Positions 11,501 to 25,088 are shown, counted from the stretch's first letter. The stretch: DNA of 64,000 nt from Gorsachius magnificus (GCA_034008185.1 CM067082.1:100745311-100809310), one strand, 5' to 3'. Notes: generated from the sequence alone by a model not told the origin. Numbers and translations are program-made.

Positions 11501-13730
11501 AAGTATCAGACAGTGAAAGACTCCTGATAAAACCCCAGATATTGGCAAGCCTCTGGTAATGACGTGTGCTGTTTTAAAGTTTTATTTCATGCGAACAGAC
11601 AGACAGATTTCTGCATAAATGTCTTACTGAATTGAATCCCTACCTGTAAGCTGGGCCAGAATGTCATAAAATAGGAAATGCAAACCTAATAGTAGGTAGG
11701 CACAGTTTTTGATAATACGGGACTGAATCAGGTTCTCTGTCGGGCCAGTTACTTTTACCTCTCTTTTTCATATTCCTTATTCCTTTCATATTCATTAGTT
11801 AATTGATAAATGTAGTGAGTTTGCTACTCTCCTCGCGTAGCTCTGAGCAGTGATGGGTACCTTCATTGGGAACAGACAGTCCCACCCCTTCATTCCCTCC
11901 TTCATCATAAGCTTCATTATAAGCAAGATCTGTGATCACATAACAGGAGAGCTTGTACTTGTACCTCTCCTCTCCCTTTCCTCCTCCCTCTGTACTGTGA
12001 GAGAGAAGTAGCATGGCATATTGCTAAAAGGTTATCAAGCCTGAATTTGTTACACCTCTGAATTTGGCAGGCGAGCGTGCACAAACACTATAGAAATACA
12101 TGGCTCATCACCACATGAAGTTGGACACCCCGAGAAGATAGATGATACTGGATTGGTTTTCTTGTTGCTCTGCAAACAATCAAACAGGCTTAAGCTATGC
12201 AATCTGATACTCCCTAATTGACAGCTTTTCCAAGGTTCATTTGTTAACTGAGAGCATGACATGTATTGAAGTTGTTTCTTCATAATGCATTTGGCATTAA
12301 CAGGAGAAGCTGTCGAATGCCTCAGACAGCAGCATCTCAAGGAATAAGATACTTAGCCTCCAGCTTTGACTTTCTACCTAGTGACTTTATGTTTGCAAGG
12401 GCATTTGGAATGAACGTATGAGAGGGCAGGACATAAGAAAAAAGCGTAAATACATTCCCCAAAAGGAAATTGAGAAAGTATTTTTGCTGCTTGGGACATT
12501 TACCTGAGTTTTATGGTTCAACTGTTCTTTTTTCTTTTGCTATAAAACCTTGGTTTCTTGCTTAACGAAGTACTCACTGAATACTCATTGCGTTTCAGAG
12601 GGTTCTTTTATTTTGGTAGATTAATAAATAGGCATCTCTGATTTTAGTTCTAGTGAAGAATTTGTGTGTAGAAGACATGCTTAAAGGTTTAACTTGCCTG
12701 TGCATCCACAAAAGAATAAAATAAAACGCCAAAGAAACATCTCTTTCAAAGAATCCTAACCGTCCCTCAGATGAAGCCCATGTTTGTTTGAAAGAATAAA
12801 TTGCCTGTGTAGAAGAGACCAGAGGATGATTTCTCTACTGATCTTGTCACTGTTCTGCATTTGCTGTTTTCTTGTAGATAGTTTTCATAAACACTTTCTT
12901 AGAACACAAATTGTGCCAGAATTCTAACATTAAGGGGTTTGGGGTTTTTTTCATTCTGTGAAGGATTTCCACTATCAACTCTTCCTTGCAATTGTTCATA
13001 TGCTGATACCTGGCAAGATGCTCACACAGGGTCTATAGGTACTAATTAAGAGCGTGGTCACAAATCATCATCATTAATAGCTGCTGCTTCTCCTGCATCC
13101 CATGAACTTAATAGTTACAAGATGAATTCATCTTAGATGTAGAAAAAACGTGTTTTAATTGTTCTTACTTAGTGTAAGCATGTTACTCTAAATATTTAGG
13201 TTAATTTCTCTAGCACCTAGTTAATTTTCTGCTCATATTCTTCCTTCTGGAAAGAGTACATGCCTGGTGAAGTACGTGAAATTCTACAGATGTTGTCAAA
13301 ATAATGACAGAGTTTCAGTGGTGCTTTGACTAGCATTGTTTAGGAAGTGAAACACAGCTGCTCAGATGAGGAAAAAAAATAATGAATGGGTCAGGATGCC
13401 TTCATTTCACAGGAATAAAAAGCCTAGCTTTGACAGAAGTGCCTCTTCAAAAATACCAGGGAAGAATGAGCAAAACCAGATTCTGCTTAGAAAAGCCCAG
13501 AAACAAACTTCTTAAGGCCCTGAGGTCTGAAACCTAAGCATACAGTGTCATGGTTTAACCACCAAAACCAGCACAACAGGTATCTCCTCCTTCTGTAAAC
13601 ATCAACAACCTAAATTTCTGCAGCCAAATATTCCTGAGCCTTTGGGGGACATTCTGGACCTGTCTCCATCTAAGTACTTTCTGGGGTTTTTTTGCAAGTC
13701 TGTTGGCAAATGCCATTTGCATCGCTGGTG
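5556..13730. other. Intron-like sequence with no gene seen
   Basis: AT-rich unique-looking DNA. It holds simple runs (7124-7134, 7231-7256, 10758-10770) but no CR1 stub, exon or RNA gene that I could recognise. Open frames here are under about 105 codons and lack domain signatures. Confidence 0.5.
7231..7256. repeat. A-rich simple repeat
   Basis: An A9 run followed by CCAAAACAAAAAACCC. It has no flanking element that would mark it as a retroposon tail. Confidence 0.7.
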
Positions 13731-13734
13731 AGCA

Positions 13735-13763
13735 CTGACTCCAGAGGCCCTTCTGTCTTGCAG
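13735..13763 (+). promoter_or_regulatory. TPK1: 3' splice site of the TPK1 exon
   Basis: CTGAC at 13735-13739 matches the vertebrate branch-point consensus, with the branch A at 13738. It is followed by a pyrimidine-rich stretch (CCCTTCTGTCTTG) and CAG ending at 13763. The 25-base branch-to-acceptor distance is in the usual range. Confidence 0.8.
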
Positions 13764-13875
13764 GGCAAGCACAAGCTGCATGTGGACACGGGACTGGAAG
13801 GTGCCTGGTGTGGCCTCATCCCCATCGGGAACTCCTGCGAGAGCGTGACCACAACGGGCCTCAGGTGGAACCTCA
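13764..13875 (+). CDS. TPK1: Thiamin pyrophosphokinase 1, internal exon
   Basis: TPK1 is the cytosolic enzyme that transfers pyrophosphate from ATP to thiamin, making thiamin pyrophosphate for pyruvate and 2-oxoglutarate dehydrogenases and transketolase. This 112-bp exon encodes 37 whole codons plus one base, starting [10 protein letters not shown], then WCGLIP and [10 protein letters not shown]. From my memory of human TPK1 (243 aa) it corresponds to about residues 168-205, the start of the C-terminal thiamin-binding beta-barrel. Roughly three quarters of positions agree, with differences clustered between WCGLIP and VTTTG. Boundaries are CAG at 13761-13763 and GTAAGT from 13876. The exon starts in phase 0 and ends in phase 1; the split codon opens with A, which fits the Thr expected there. 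Reading past the donor meets a stop at 13917. The neighbouring exons were not found. Confidence 0.93.
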
Positions 13876-13881
13876 GTAAGT
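13876..13881 (+). promoter_or_regulatory. TPK1: 5' splice site of the TPK1 exon
   Basis: GTAAGT immediately after CTCA is a near-perfect vertebrate donor. It sets the exon end and gives a phase-1 intron. Confidence 0.88.
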
Positions 13882-14022
13882 CAGACGCCTCCGGGGTGGC
13901 GGGTTTGACGTTATCCTAACCACACATTTACACCAGCCTCACCAGTGCTGAAGGGCCTTATGTGTTTGCAGGTAGAACATGGCATTGAATCCCTGCCAGG
14001 CTAATTTCTTCTAGAAATGAAG

Positions 14023-14049
14023 TTTTTTTAAAAAAAAAGAAAAAAAAAA
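14023..14049. repeat. T7/A-rich simple run
   Basis: A T7 run is directly followed by A9 and further A stretches broken by single G bases. It lies about 150 bp after the TPK1 donor and has no recognisable retroposon body. Confidence 0.7.
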
Positions 14050-17000
14050 GATAAATACATTTAAACCTGAGGTATCGCAGGTAGAAATGTGTTTTCCATT
14101 TGGGAGTCATTGTGCTGTTTAAATAGAACATTTGTTGAGGTCATGATACATTACTGTCTTGATACATTGCCCTCCAGGGAGGGGAAACTGTGAGTGCCTA
14201 AACTCCTGGTTATAAGCCATAAAGTTTCAACAGACAAATAATAATGTGATACAGATTATTAAAGCTACCTCACTTCCCCTGAACTGCTTCGTGTATATTG
14301 TCTGTTTGTCAACTCTGAGTGAATAGATCTTTTTCTTATTTTAAAGTGGGAAAAGGTGCATTTGATCTAGGACAGGGACCTTTATCTGTAAAGAAAGGAG
14401 GTTCCTTGACCAAAAAAAAATTGAAACAATCTTCATCTTCCTGCCCCCTCCTTCCACATTATGTCATCTGGGATGTATTTACTCAGGAAAATAATGGGAT
14501 ATTTTAGATAAAGATTCATTAAAACTTAAGGGAAGCAAAGCAATAATTGAGAGGCTCTGGTCTTGCAGTCTGATTTACATGGCCAGACTTTAGAGCCATC
14601 CCACGTAGAAAAGGCCCGTGGTTCTCACAGTTTGCAGTGCAGTGCCCTCGTTGGCTAATAATTAAGCTGAGCTTGACCCACTGTGCCAGCCAGCAGCACA
14701 TGTGCTACGCTAGGGAGTGTTTTGTTCCACTGACGGTTTGAGCATGTGCAGTTAAGGAGGTGGTACGCATTAGTAGTTCACTGATGATAAAAGATAGAAA
14801 TCTGGCATTAATTTCAAGATGTGAGAGACTTGCTAGATGAAGAGCTGTCTGGCTAGTGATGTTTTCATACTTTTAAACTGGATTGTAAGAGCTGAACTTA
14901 TTGTATAAGGGGCGTGCTCTTAATTTGAGACAGTCAAATATTTTCATTTGTACTGATAAGTACAGTTGACAAGTAAGGTACTGAATCTTCATCTGCTCAT
15001 GTCCTGTTGTGCAATGAATTCTGTGGCCTGTTGCAATGAGGGGTGACTCATTTCTCCATAAATGTTCTGCCCTCCAGAGTGAGGTGAAAGAAACTCAAAC
15101 CATCCTCATATTAACAAAGGGAGCATCTCTGAAGCCTATGTCACTTTGCCAAAGGCTACTGCATGGGCCAACATGTGGTAGATGCTGTAAGGTTGCAGTC
15201 CTTATTTGTGGTTTTGATTATCCGTTTAAAAAAAGAAGCTATTTTTCAGATACATCAGAAATTTTTTGAGTTTAATGACATAAATTTAATCAGATTTACA
15301 AGGTGCTTATTAGAAAGATGGTAATTTTAAAGATGGTCTGTCTGCTCCCACAAATGGCATGGCTTTGTTACTACTAAATTATGATTGCCTGATCTGCCGA
15401 AGCTGAGGAGAAAAGGGTTTATTGTCTAGCTGTGCCATCTGGAGAGGAACACAGTGGGAAGTGCAATGGTAACAAATAGTAAGTTTGTATGTAGGATTGG
15501 GTTGAGATATCAGTTTCTTTGATATTTATCATTCCAGTTGTGCTGTAATAAACTTCTTAGGTTACTTAGAGGCATAGCAGGTATGGGCCTACAGGGATTT
15601 TTATTACACTTAATTCAGTCTCTTTTTTTTTTTTCTTTTTCTGGGAGACAAAAAGGTATTTAAGTGACTGTTTCCTACTTGTTCATGTTAACGTGACACC
15701 ACCATCTCTGCTTCTCCCAGTCCTTGTTGCTCTCTATTTCCAAGAGGAAACCTCAGACCTTACAGTGTTTTCCTTAGTGATGTGTACACTGCACCCCATT
15801 ACAGGCTACATTTTCAGTCTCAGTATTCATGTTTCTCACCGGTCGTAGTTTCTTCACTTATTTCTCTCCGTTATCATCACAGATACATAAAACCAAAAAT
15901 TATCTGGTCTTCCCTGAAGATATTTAATCTGTCTGAGACACCGAAGTCATTACAACCTGAAACTGCCCAAGTGACTAGAGCTAACCTTTACTCATCCAAA
16001 TACAAGTTTTGAATCAGGTTATTGTTCAGATACTGACAAAAAAAATTAAAGTGTAGTTGCATCCCCCAAAAGGGAAACCAGTATCTCAAATACAGCATGT
16101 GGTTAGTTGTGACTTGGTTGGATTTTTTTCACTAACAAATAAGCCTTACGTTCACATAACCTAAGTTTGATATTAGCTTTCATTGTGTTCATGACTTCTG
16201 TGCTGCCTGTAGTTTTGCAGTTACTTTTAGAAAGTTCTGTAAACTGTGATGGAGAAGTGAAGGCTCAGCTGGGAAGAAAAGGGAATGAGAAGATACTGAC
16301 GTGTGACATGGATGTCAGCGTTGCTGCTGATGACTGGTAGTGGCAGAGCTTTCCCTGTTTGTTAATGGCACTCTGAGCACACACCTTCATAAATTTCAAT
16401 TAATAAAATGGTTTGGTTATAAATGCATTTTCATGTGTAAATCATGAAAGAAATGGCATTTTTAAGCCAAACATGACATGAAAGGTCTTTTTCTCCAGTC
16501 TGTTATGGAATTAATTGAATATCACCTAAAAAGTTTGGTTTTAAAAAGTAATTTTTGAGTCTTCAAAATATTTGTTTTAAGTGCCTGTGCAATAAACTAA
16601 TTTCAGAATTCTAACTCTGTTTGAACAGTCAAAAATGATGCATTAGGTGAGAGGGGAGCCCTCATTTTTGCAAACAATAATTTCCAGCAACTCAAAATTC
16701 AAATAACGCTGCATTACAAGAAAGAGCTGGCTTTGCATCAGGGTTTTCAGTGTTTAACACTGATGTCTGTCTGAGCATATCTAGATTACTCTGCTGATTA
16801 AAATTTGTAAAACCTTCAAGGGGTAGTCAAATGTTATCTGTGTCTAATCTACAATTCCTGTTAAGAGACTTCATAGCCTCTGAATAGAAAAAGGCAAGGA
16901 TAAATACCTAAGACAGAAGCTGTATTGGGGTTGAAAGTAGGTTACCAAAGGTCTCATTTCAATGGCTGAATTAGATAAACCTGAAATCTGTAAACTATTC

Positions 17001-17676
17001 TGCCAGCAGACAAACAATAATCTCTCAATTGCATTTTTAATATTGCAGAATTCGGTATTTTTTGTGTGTCTGTCTGAAGATGCAACATGATGCATGCTTT
17101 TATTCATGCTTATCTTAGTTATTTGCTAGCACTTGGCACAAACAGAATTTTCATTTATTTTAGTTCTCATCTTATGTGTGAAAGAACTTGGAGAAGAAAG
17201 TGGAAAATTGATTAGAGAAAATATTTTTATCCATACTTGCTATTGTGCAGCACACATTCAGAACACATTATAAACATATTCTTTCCACTCCCAAAGGGAT
17301 ACAGATCTTTTCTCTATTAAAATCTGATTTACAGCACAGGAATCAGGTGATGCTTTATCTGATTTGACCCACCTGGCTGCTTGCTGGTAACAGCTCCCAT
17401 GTCTAATAAATAAATAACGAAAAATCCAATAATGCCAGAATTACCCAGCATTCTTCATTAGGTCCTCAGTGATGCTTTCATGGAAGGTGAATAAGAATGA
17501 AGGTGTAAAACAGCTGCACTGTTCATCATAGAAGAGGTTGGAGGGTAATGGTAGGCTTTTCTAGGAAATGGTTCCTTTTCTAAGAAACTACTGTAGAAAA
17601 TAATCTTGCCAACTAATTTACTCTTCATCCCTATGGCCTTTTATATGCTGTATGTCATATCTGTACTGAAAATGTC

Positions 17677-17708
17677 GTCATACATATATAAATCATATAT
17701 GTATGCGA
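17677..17708. repeat. AT-rich inverted repeat
   Basis: CATACATATAT (17679-17689) pairs with ATATATGTATG (17695-17705) across a 5-base loop. One mismatch further out, CG pairs with CG. It can form a cruciform, but alternating AT sequence produces such palindromes easily. Confidence 0.7.
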
Positions 17709-20700
17709 TTGTGCTTTCCAAATAATTTTCATGCAAATTTGCTTCTTTAGGCAGGAAGTTAAATTGCTGTAAATTGCTACAATTCAAAAGAGCACCACTG
17801 TCATTTCACTTCAAAAGCCAGTAGCAATAACAACAGGAGCAAGACCTTTCTCTAACTGTAGCAACAGAGCATCCATGACTACTAACTTCATATAGATAAA
17901 CATGATCCAAAATCTTTTTTTGATGCTGTTAATGTTGTTAGTAAAATTGAAATGTTTACACTGCTTTTTTTCACTGTTTTACTTCATTTGGGGTTTTGTG
18001 GACATTTTGTTATGAATGGAACAAAAAGATTACAAAAGCAGTGGGGTTTTATGTCTTAGGAGAAATGCAGAATCAAAAAAAACAAAAGAAAATAAGTAAC
18101 TTTCCCCTTAAAAAAAAAATCAGAGGGTAAGGGACTTTTCTGGAAAAGGCTGCAAACTAAGATGGCCAGGTATCTGTGTGCTAGTGAAGCTGTTTGTATA
18201 AGCATTCTGTAACCTGTTTCATAACTGACATAGTTTATATGGCACATTTTGCTGCCCCAGTTCATTCTGACTGAGGCAAACTAAGTGGTGCTGCCAGGAG
18301 TAGCTCTGTTTTCAGTGGCAGAGTAAAAAGCTTCACAGCTGGATTCCCCTCTCCTCTGCTTTCCTCTCCTTCCCTCCCTTCTCATTTTCCTCTCTGGTAG
18401 AAGACTCCCAGTCCATCAACTGAGATCTACCTTCAGAGGTTCAATGATGTGTTTTTTCCCTTATTACAGCTCAAAGGCTCTGGGTAGGGCAGGGTGACAG
18501 AAATGATGCTGCTGCTCCCAAAGCTTCAGGCTTTTTTGACCTTTTGCGAGCTATTTGCCTGCAGGAGTGCTGCTGTCTGCCTTCCAGGGTCACATCATTT
18601 ATTACAAGGTGAGGCCTGCTGAAATACTTTTCCAATAAAGCAGATGTTCTGATGGTGGCAGCCTGGCATCCCACTGGGTTACTGCAAGTCAGCAAAAGCA
18701 ACAATGAGGGCATCGCTTAGCATTGTGTGAAGTGATTTCGAACCAAAAAGACCATTTGGTGTACATTAAAGGACTGATGAACACAGAGCTCAGTTGTGCC
18801 CGGCCCCTAAAGCTGTATTTCCATTTTTTCCTTAACAGCAGCTTGAAAACTCAGTCAAACTTTGTGAAGGGGCTTGAAATGAGGATTTGAGGTCACACAT
18901 TCATCCATTTCCACATATTTCAATAAATGTTTGGAATTAGTGGGAGAGAGATTTGGTTCCAGCTCTTCTTTAGCAGGTTAGTGGGGTCCTGGCATTCAGT
19001 TTGGAAAGGCTGCTTTAAGGTGATAAACAGGTATGCTCTTCCAGATCACACTGTTGGGGCAACATTACTGCTGTAGGACTCCACTTACGGAAAGATTCAT
19101 GGGAGTACCTTAGTTCTGAACTAGCTCAAACCACTTCCAGCGATAAGTTTAGCCCAGCTGGATGGCCATCTTTAATGGGACATAGGGTGTATATGATCCT
19201 CCCATACAGCAGTAATAGGCAGTAATTGTCAGGAAGGAGTAGAATAGAAAAACCTCAGAGAGACGCCTCCAGCACAGCTGTGCACAGAGCGGATAGCTCT
19301 CCACAACCTAATACCATCCTGAAGTAAACTGGAGACATTTATGTCTAGCTACATTGCTGTGGCACATTGCCACTATGGAAACTAATTTCATTATTAATAT
19401 AGAGGTGAGAGGGTTGTCAAGAGAGCAAAATGCTGTTCTTTCCCTTGCATCCCCTGTGTTACTACAGCCCCTCCTTCTGCTAGTGGAAATGTGACCTGGA
19501 GGCATTGAGGAAATAGGTGCTCTTCAGCTCAGCTTCGGTGCAGATAATCCTCATCTCTCTGGTGGCAGTAGATTGGTGAGAATACTATTGTCGCTGCTGA
19601 AGGATATGAGTTGTAAAGACAAAGCACCTTTCTGGCAGAGAGATCTGCAGAGCGCCAGAGGGCCACCATTTAAATTGGTGGGGGTCCATCATAATTCTGT
19701 GGATTTCAGTGGTGGCTCTGAATTTTCATTGGTGGGTGCAGGGGCAGAATTTGTCCAGGAAAGAGACCTTTGAGTTTATAGTAAAGACATTTAGCCCTAA
19801 AGGCATTGTCATCAGTCAGCCTGCCCATATGGATACTGGGAAATCATCTCGTTTAGGCAGTGGCAGAGGCAAAGCTGAAACATAATGGTGTACTTGAATG
19901 AAAGTCAGTGAAAAATTGGCCAGAGTACAAATGCTCGTTTGTCATATCCCTTGCAAATATACTTTAATTGTTTTCATATTTAAATGCCCAGAATCAGCCA
20001 TAATAAATGTGAATGTCACACTGACGAGAGATTTCCAAAAACAAGGAAGCTCTCTGAGGCATGTGGTGAGTTATTGCCAGTTCCCAAGATCTCTGCAGAA
20101 CCACAAAAGGGCAAGGACCGGTAGGAGGACAAATCAATCATGGCTGGCTAGAGTCTCCCAGAGTTAAAAAATGAGCTGTGTTTGTCTGTGGTGACTCAGT
20201 TAATGAACAAGTGTGCTCTTTAGATTTTTGGGGGGCTGTTCAAGTAGGTAGGCATTACCGTTAAGAATTGACTCCTCCTTTCCAATTTGTTTACAGACCT
20301 TTTAGTTCTCTTTATTTTTTTAGTACATGCTGGTGTATGTGATTGATCTCTTCTCCCCAAAAACATGACACTGAGGGAAATAAATTTCTCTGCAGTGATC
20401 TATTCCTGTACCTTAATGGCACGCAGTTCTGGCTATTCCCTCTACAGTGTCTCAATTCTTCGTTTCCTGCTCCCTTTGTAAACATTTTGCACGTTGTATC
20501 TGAAGGGGCCCTGCTCTCTCCCAGTTTTTGCCTCTAGATGTTTGTGGAAAAGAAAAGGTAGATTTTTTCTTGCTGTTATGTGAAGTTCTGGAGAGGACAA
20601 AAGTTTGGTGGATGTTGTCACTGACAACATTTGTTGTATGCTTCTAAAAAGTTATGTTTTGGCTGTAAGTTATTTACGGCATCCTGATGTGTAATTAATA

Positions 20701-22174
20701 AGCTGTTAACAACTGACTGGGGTGTGTGCTCTGGAACTATTAATTTTATATGTACATACCAATTAGAGACCGCTAAGCAAATCTGTTGTTTTCAGGTGAG
20801 TTGGAAAATGCAAATTTCTGATAGATGAATGCATGTTTTGCCATAGAAGCAGCTGAGGCTTCTTTTGGGCAGTAAATACACATGGGGGAGTCAGGGCAAC
20901 ATCAGGAAGGGGAAGAAATAAGAGAGAGTGGCAAAACTGGGATGTGAGGAGATCACATTTGGGATCATAAACATGTTTTGGAGAGAAGAAAGGGCAGATG
21001 ACATAAAAATGTGGGAAGATATGGATACAGAGATTGAGAAAATGAGAACAGAGATGTTTTAAGTAGGCAGTTGACATATTCCCCTTTGAAGCACTGAATT
21101 GAGACCAAAATTTCTCAGTCTTGCTCTTTCTGTTCTGCTGGCAATATCCCTTGTTTTCCACTGCTGTTCAGGCATAATAACCTACTGTCAGTAAATGGTC
21201 AGCTGAAGTGATGCAGGCCCATTTGCAGGATCTGCCTGGGTATTGATCCAACAGCAAAAGATGGCATTAGACATTTGATTTGAAAACAAGAAGGACAACT
21301 CTTCACTTGCACTCTTATGGCAACCAATTCAAGACCCTGAAATTAGGGAATACCAGAAACAGAGAAATCAAGTAGTGGTTTTGGATGTAATTGTGCTTAT
21401 AGATTCAGGACATCAGCATCATTCAGCGTGTATCCAGGTGTATTCTCTGGGAATGAATCTGGAGCTGTAGTTGAAGGTGCAGATGTGTGCAAGCTCAGCT
21501 TCTCCCACCACAGAAACTGAGATACCTGGGAGGAATAAGGTGAAGTACTGCTGAAACGTGGGATTTTCTGGTGGTTCAGGCAATTGATTGTCTGGAGTTT
21601 TTGCTCTATGCAGGTACCTCAGCTGCTTGCAGGCTAGCCGTTCATTTCTCTTGGCACACGAGCTGAGCTCTCAGCACCCTCACATTCCTGAGAGCTCTGC
21701 CTCGGTCCTGTAAAGCACAGGATACTCCGAAATGAAAGCTGTGGTATCATCGTGAAGATACCTACTTCTGACGTTAATGTGTCTGTGCCTTTGCTCTGGA
21801 ACAGTTTAACAGGTGCAATGGCATTATCAATTCTGTTGTAATGAGCAACATACAGAAGCCTGTGAGGAATTTAATATGCGTGCATTCAGTGCAGTTTAAA
21901 TCTATGCAGTAAATAAGGCATAAAGCCCTATGATGAATCAGGGCTCAAAGTGTGTCAGTTAAGAGAATACTATTTACTGAAAGAGTCTGGCTTGCTTGGT
22001 TAATATGACTATATAATTAAAGGATGAAAGCTAAGGAATCTGAATTAAAATTTCACAGGCAAACTTTAATTCTGGCATCCCGTGGCTCTCAAGTCCATGA
22101 CTTTGCAGCCTTAGCACTTCTTAAGAGTCATCTTCCATGTGTATTATATCAAAGTGAATATGGGTCCATGTACT

Positions 22175-22200
22175 ATTAACAGGTACGTTAACCTGTTAAT
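22175..22200. repeat. Perfect 10-bp inverted repeat
   Basis: ATTAACAGGT (22175-22184) and ACCTGTTAAT (22191-22200) are exact reverse complements around the loop ACGTTA. The right arm leads straight into ACAGGTACATAC and a microsatellite. Confidence 0.75.
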
Positions 22201-22202
22201 AC

Positions 22203-22235
22203 AGGTACATACATGTATGTATGTATGTACATACG
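22203..22235. repeat. (ATGT)n microsatellite
   Basis: GTACATACATGTATGTATGTATGTACATAC contains about four ATGT units flanked by inverted GTAC/ACAT copies, so it is partly palindromic. Confidence 0.8.
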
Positions 22236-22999
22236 TAGCATGTCACATTGTATCAGTACAAGTTCAGGTCAGTATGCGGTAGCTGCGTTTCCCATGTTAG
22301 CTACATTTTGAAGCTATTCCTTGTATTTAATAAGAAAATATTGATAAAGCCAATGCAACCTTTCAAACAAGTCCAAATATTTTTAGTTTATTTTAAGTGA
22401 GTGATGATAGATGTCATAAAACAAATAGTAAATCCAAATAAATGGGTGTGGAATGGATGTCAAGAGATTTTACCATCCGTATACCTTTCCCATGGCATCA
22501 GTCCTGAAAAACCTAAAAAAGGTTCCTAATTTATAAGCTTTCAGTGTTGGGGGTTCCTTCATAACAGTTTCTTCAGAAAGTCTGCTCCAACTAGATTTTT
22601 TTTTCCTTTCTGTATTCTGCGGATACAGTATGTGATAAATATATTCTTATGGTGTTAAGCATTAGAACACAGCATTTATAACCTAATTGCCAATAAGGAA
22701 TCTCAGAATTGTACGTTTAGGTTTCCCAAGTGTAGGGCATAACTCTCTAATTTACACAGGCACCAGCAATACCACTGTATCATGGCTGATTGGCATGCCA
22801 CTTAATGATGCTGTTTATAAGACAATTTTCTAATCAGCTGCGTGAACACTCATCAGGATCTTGCTTCTTGATTTAAAGCAGAGGAGTTGGAAAGAAAGAT
22901 AGGGTTTGTTTTGCTCATAAAAACAAACCAGTGAAAAAAGCAAGTTCTAAAGAGAAATAACACGGGTTTTTTTTCCATTTTATAAAGCAGTGATATAGT

Positions 23000-23031
23000 A
23001 AAAAAAAAACCAAACAAACAAAAGACAAAAC
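23000..23031. repeat. A-rich (AAAC)n-like repeat
   Basis: An A run of about ten bases followed by CCAAACAAACAAAAGACAAAAC. Confidence 0.7.
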
Positions 23032-25088
23032 AATTATAGAGAGCTTTGATGTCATGAATCTGGATTATGCGTTTAAAAGCTCAATGTAGAATTAAAAGCT
23101 GTGGCATGAATGAGTCAGTATTCTTCATGGTACTTCCTTCATGTATTTTGGAATTGGATGATGATAGCTTAAACATTAACATTCTGGTTTTTAACACATG
23201 CTATATTTCCAATTATTGTTTAATAACAATTATGTGATTTGATATTGTAGATAGTCTGTTGGGTCTAGTCAGCTGAAGCTGAAGCATGGTCAGTTTTCCA
23301 TTCATTTCACATGTCAAATTTTAGTTTTCATCCCAATAAATTTAGTCAACCCGCTCCCACTACAGAATAATGAATTTAATTCTGTTGTTCTGTAATAGAC
23401 AGAACAGCTTTAATTTTAAAAAATGTTATCTAAAACATACATAAGGTGGGTCAAGTGTGCTGGGCATGGAAACAATTTGTTGTATGATTTAAGAGGTTTT
23501 AACAAGATGAGCTTCAGTTGACCTGCACAATTTATTAATAGCTTGGGTACACAAAAATAAAGTAACTCTTCCAAAATTATCCCCAAGTGATCATTGGAAA
23601 ACCCTTGTAAACAACCTTGCCATCCTGTGGTCTGTATATCTAATGTATGTCGAAGAATTCATGTTTTATGGAAATGTTAGGGCTTAGTACTGAGCTTGTG
23701 GAATTAATGGGAGAATTTCACATTGACTTAGTATGTTCATCTGGAGGTGCCTCTGTCCCTTCCTTCACTGAACGAGGGTAACTGAAGCCCCTGATTCATC
23801 AAAAGATTTAGGCATTCATGTATTTTCACACATGTGACTAGTTCCATGGAATATAAAGGGATTATTCAGTGGGTAAAGTTAAACATGTGCAGAAGTACTT
23901 ACTACAAGTTAAGCTCTGCAGCGGGAGATATAACCTTCAAAAATGCCTGAAATGGCTTTTCTGTATGTAAAATAAGGTGGTAGTGACTTTAATCTCAGTC
24001 TCTGGGGTTAGCTGTCAGTGCAGGTTCCTCTTCGAATATCTCTTCTCACTCACCAATGCTATAAAGCTCCCTTTTCTAGCTCTGCACATTTTTTATGTAT
24101 TGCTGGTTGGCTGTAGTAATTTACATGAATTCCTCCTGATTTTACTGTTGAATGTCTGGGCAAAGTATGAAGACATGGTAAGACAAATGACTCAAATATT
24201 TCTTGCATCTGGCTTCTTTACCTGTAGTTCAACAGATGTGGTTTCCTACCAATACAACTGTCAGGTCCATGCATCAAGTAAATTTTTCATAGGAGGATTC
24301 TGGAAAAAAGGGTTCTGGATACCTACCAGAATTTTTAAACAATCATAAGGTTTTCATTAAAATAGCCAAAAGCATTAGAATATGGTACGTGTCTGTCTGT
24401 ATAGTTGTAAGAGAATAAAACACTCTGAATCAGCCACAGTGGATTTGAATATTTTTTTTTTACAGTCCTAAAAATTTGCTATACTTTCGTGCCATATGTA
24501 AAGCAAGATTTTCAATCCACATTAAAACCGTGTATGCAGCCAATGCAATGCACTCACTGGGGAACAGGGAAAATTTTCCACATCATGTTATGGCCTGGAA
24601 TGTATGAAATACTAACATCAACATAAATCTCAGTTGTACTAGAATAATTAAGTATTGTTCCTTTTCTATTTTAAAATATGAAGGGTTGCTGTGTTTACCT
24701 TTTAACATTCCAAAAGCCTGCAAACTGTTTTTTGGCATGTGCAAATCAACAAATGCTGGCAATACTCTGACAGACAGCTTTCTGTTGTGAGCTTATGTAG
24801 AGATTTATATTGCTCATTTGCAATATACAGTAGGAAGGTTGGTTGGTTCTTCAGAGCTTGTGCGTGCCACTTTGTCTTTGCTGCTGCCTTTTGTTACCCT
24901 GCATGTTTATGTTAGTACAGTTCTAGAACAGACCTGGACCATTTAAGACTTGTCTTGGATTTTTGGGAGCTCTCCTGCTGGTAATTTTACATCACAAGTA
25001 TCTCAGGCAAACATTGTTGGCAGTGAATCTTTAGGTTAGCTTGTGATCCTTTTAATACCTCCACAATTACTTTACTGTCCCAGCTGAA

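Larger units (their letters stand above)
1..13763 (+). other. TPK1: Upstream intron of TPK1 (partial)
   Basis: This is the sequence before the TPK1 exon. It ends in a convincing 3' splice site: a CTGAC branch-point match at 13735-13739 lies about 25 bases before TTCTGTCTTGCAG, whose AG ends at 13763. The intron is phase 0, because the exon opens on a whole Gly codon. I looked for the preceding exon, which in the family encodes a segment ending in a run of Ile residues and a YLLQP-like motif, and did not find it. The tract contains CR1 fragments and a GC-rich island that may be an independent transcription unit, both listed separately. Being one continuous intron is inference. Confidence 0.65.
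14050..25088. other. Intron-like sequence, no gene or large repeat seen
   Basis: About 11 kb of AT-rich unique-looking DNA. Contents I can support are two inverted repeats (17677 and 22175), an ATGT microsatellite (22203) and an A-rich run (23000). No CR1 stub was recognised in this stretch, which is long for bird DNA. Confidence 0.5.

Noticed and set aside
17677..17708. AT palindrome as a microRNA or regulatory hairpin
   Set aside because: Alternating AT tracts produce such palindromes by chance, and the stem is far too short for a microRNA precursor.
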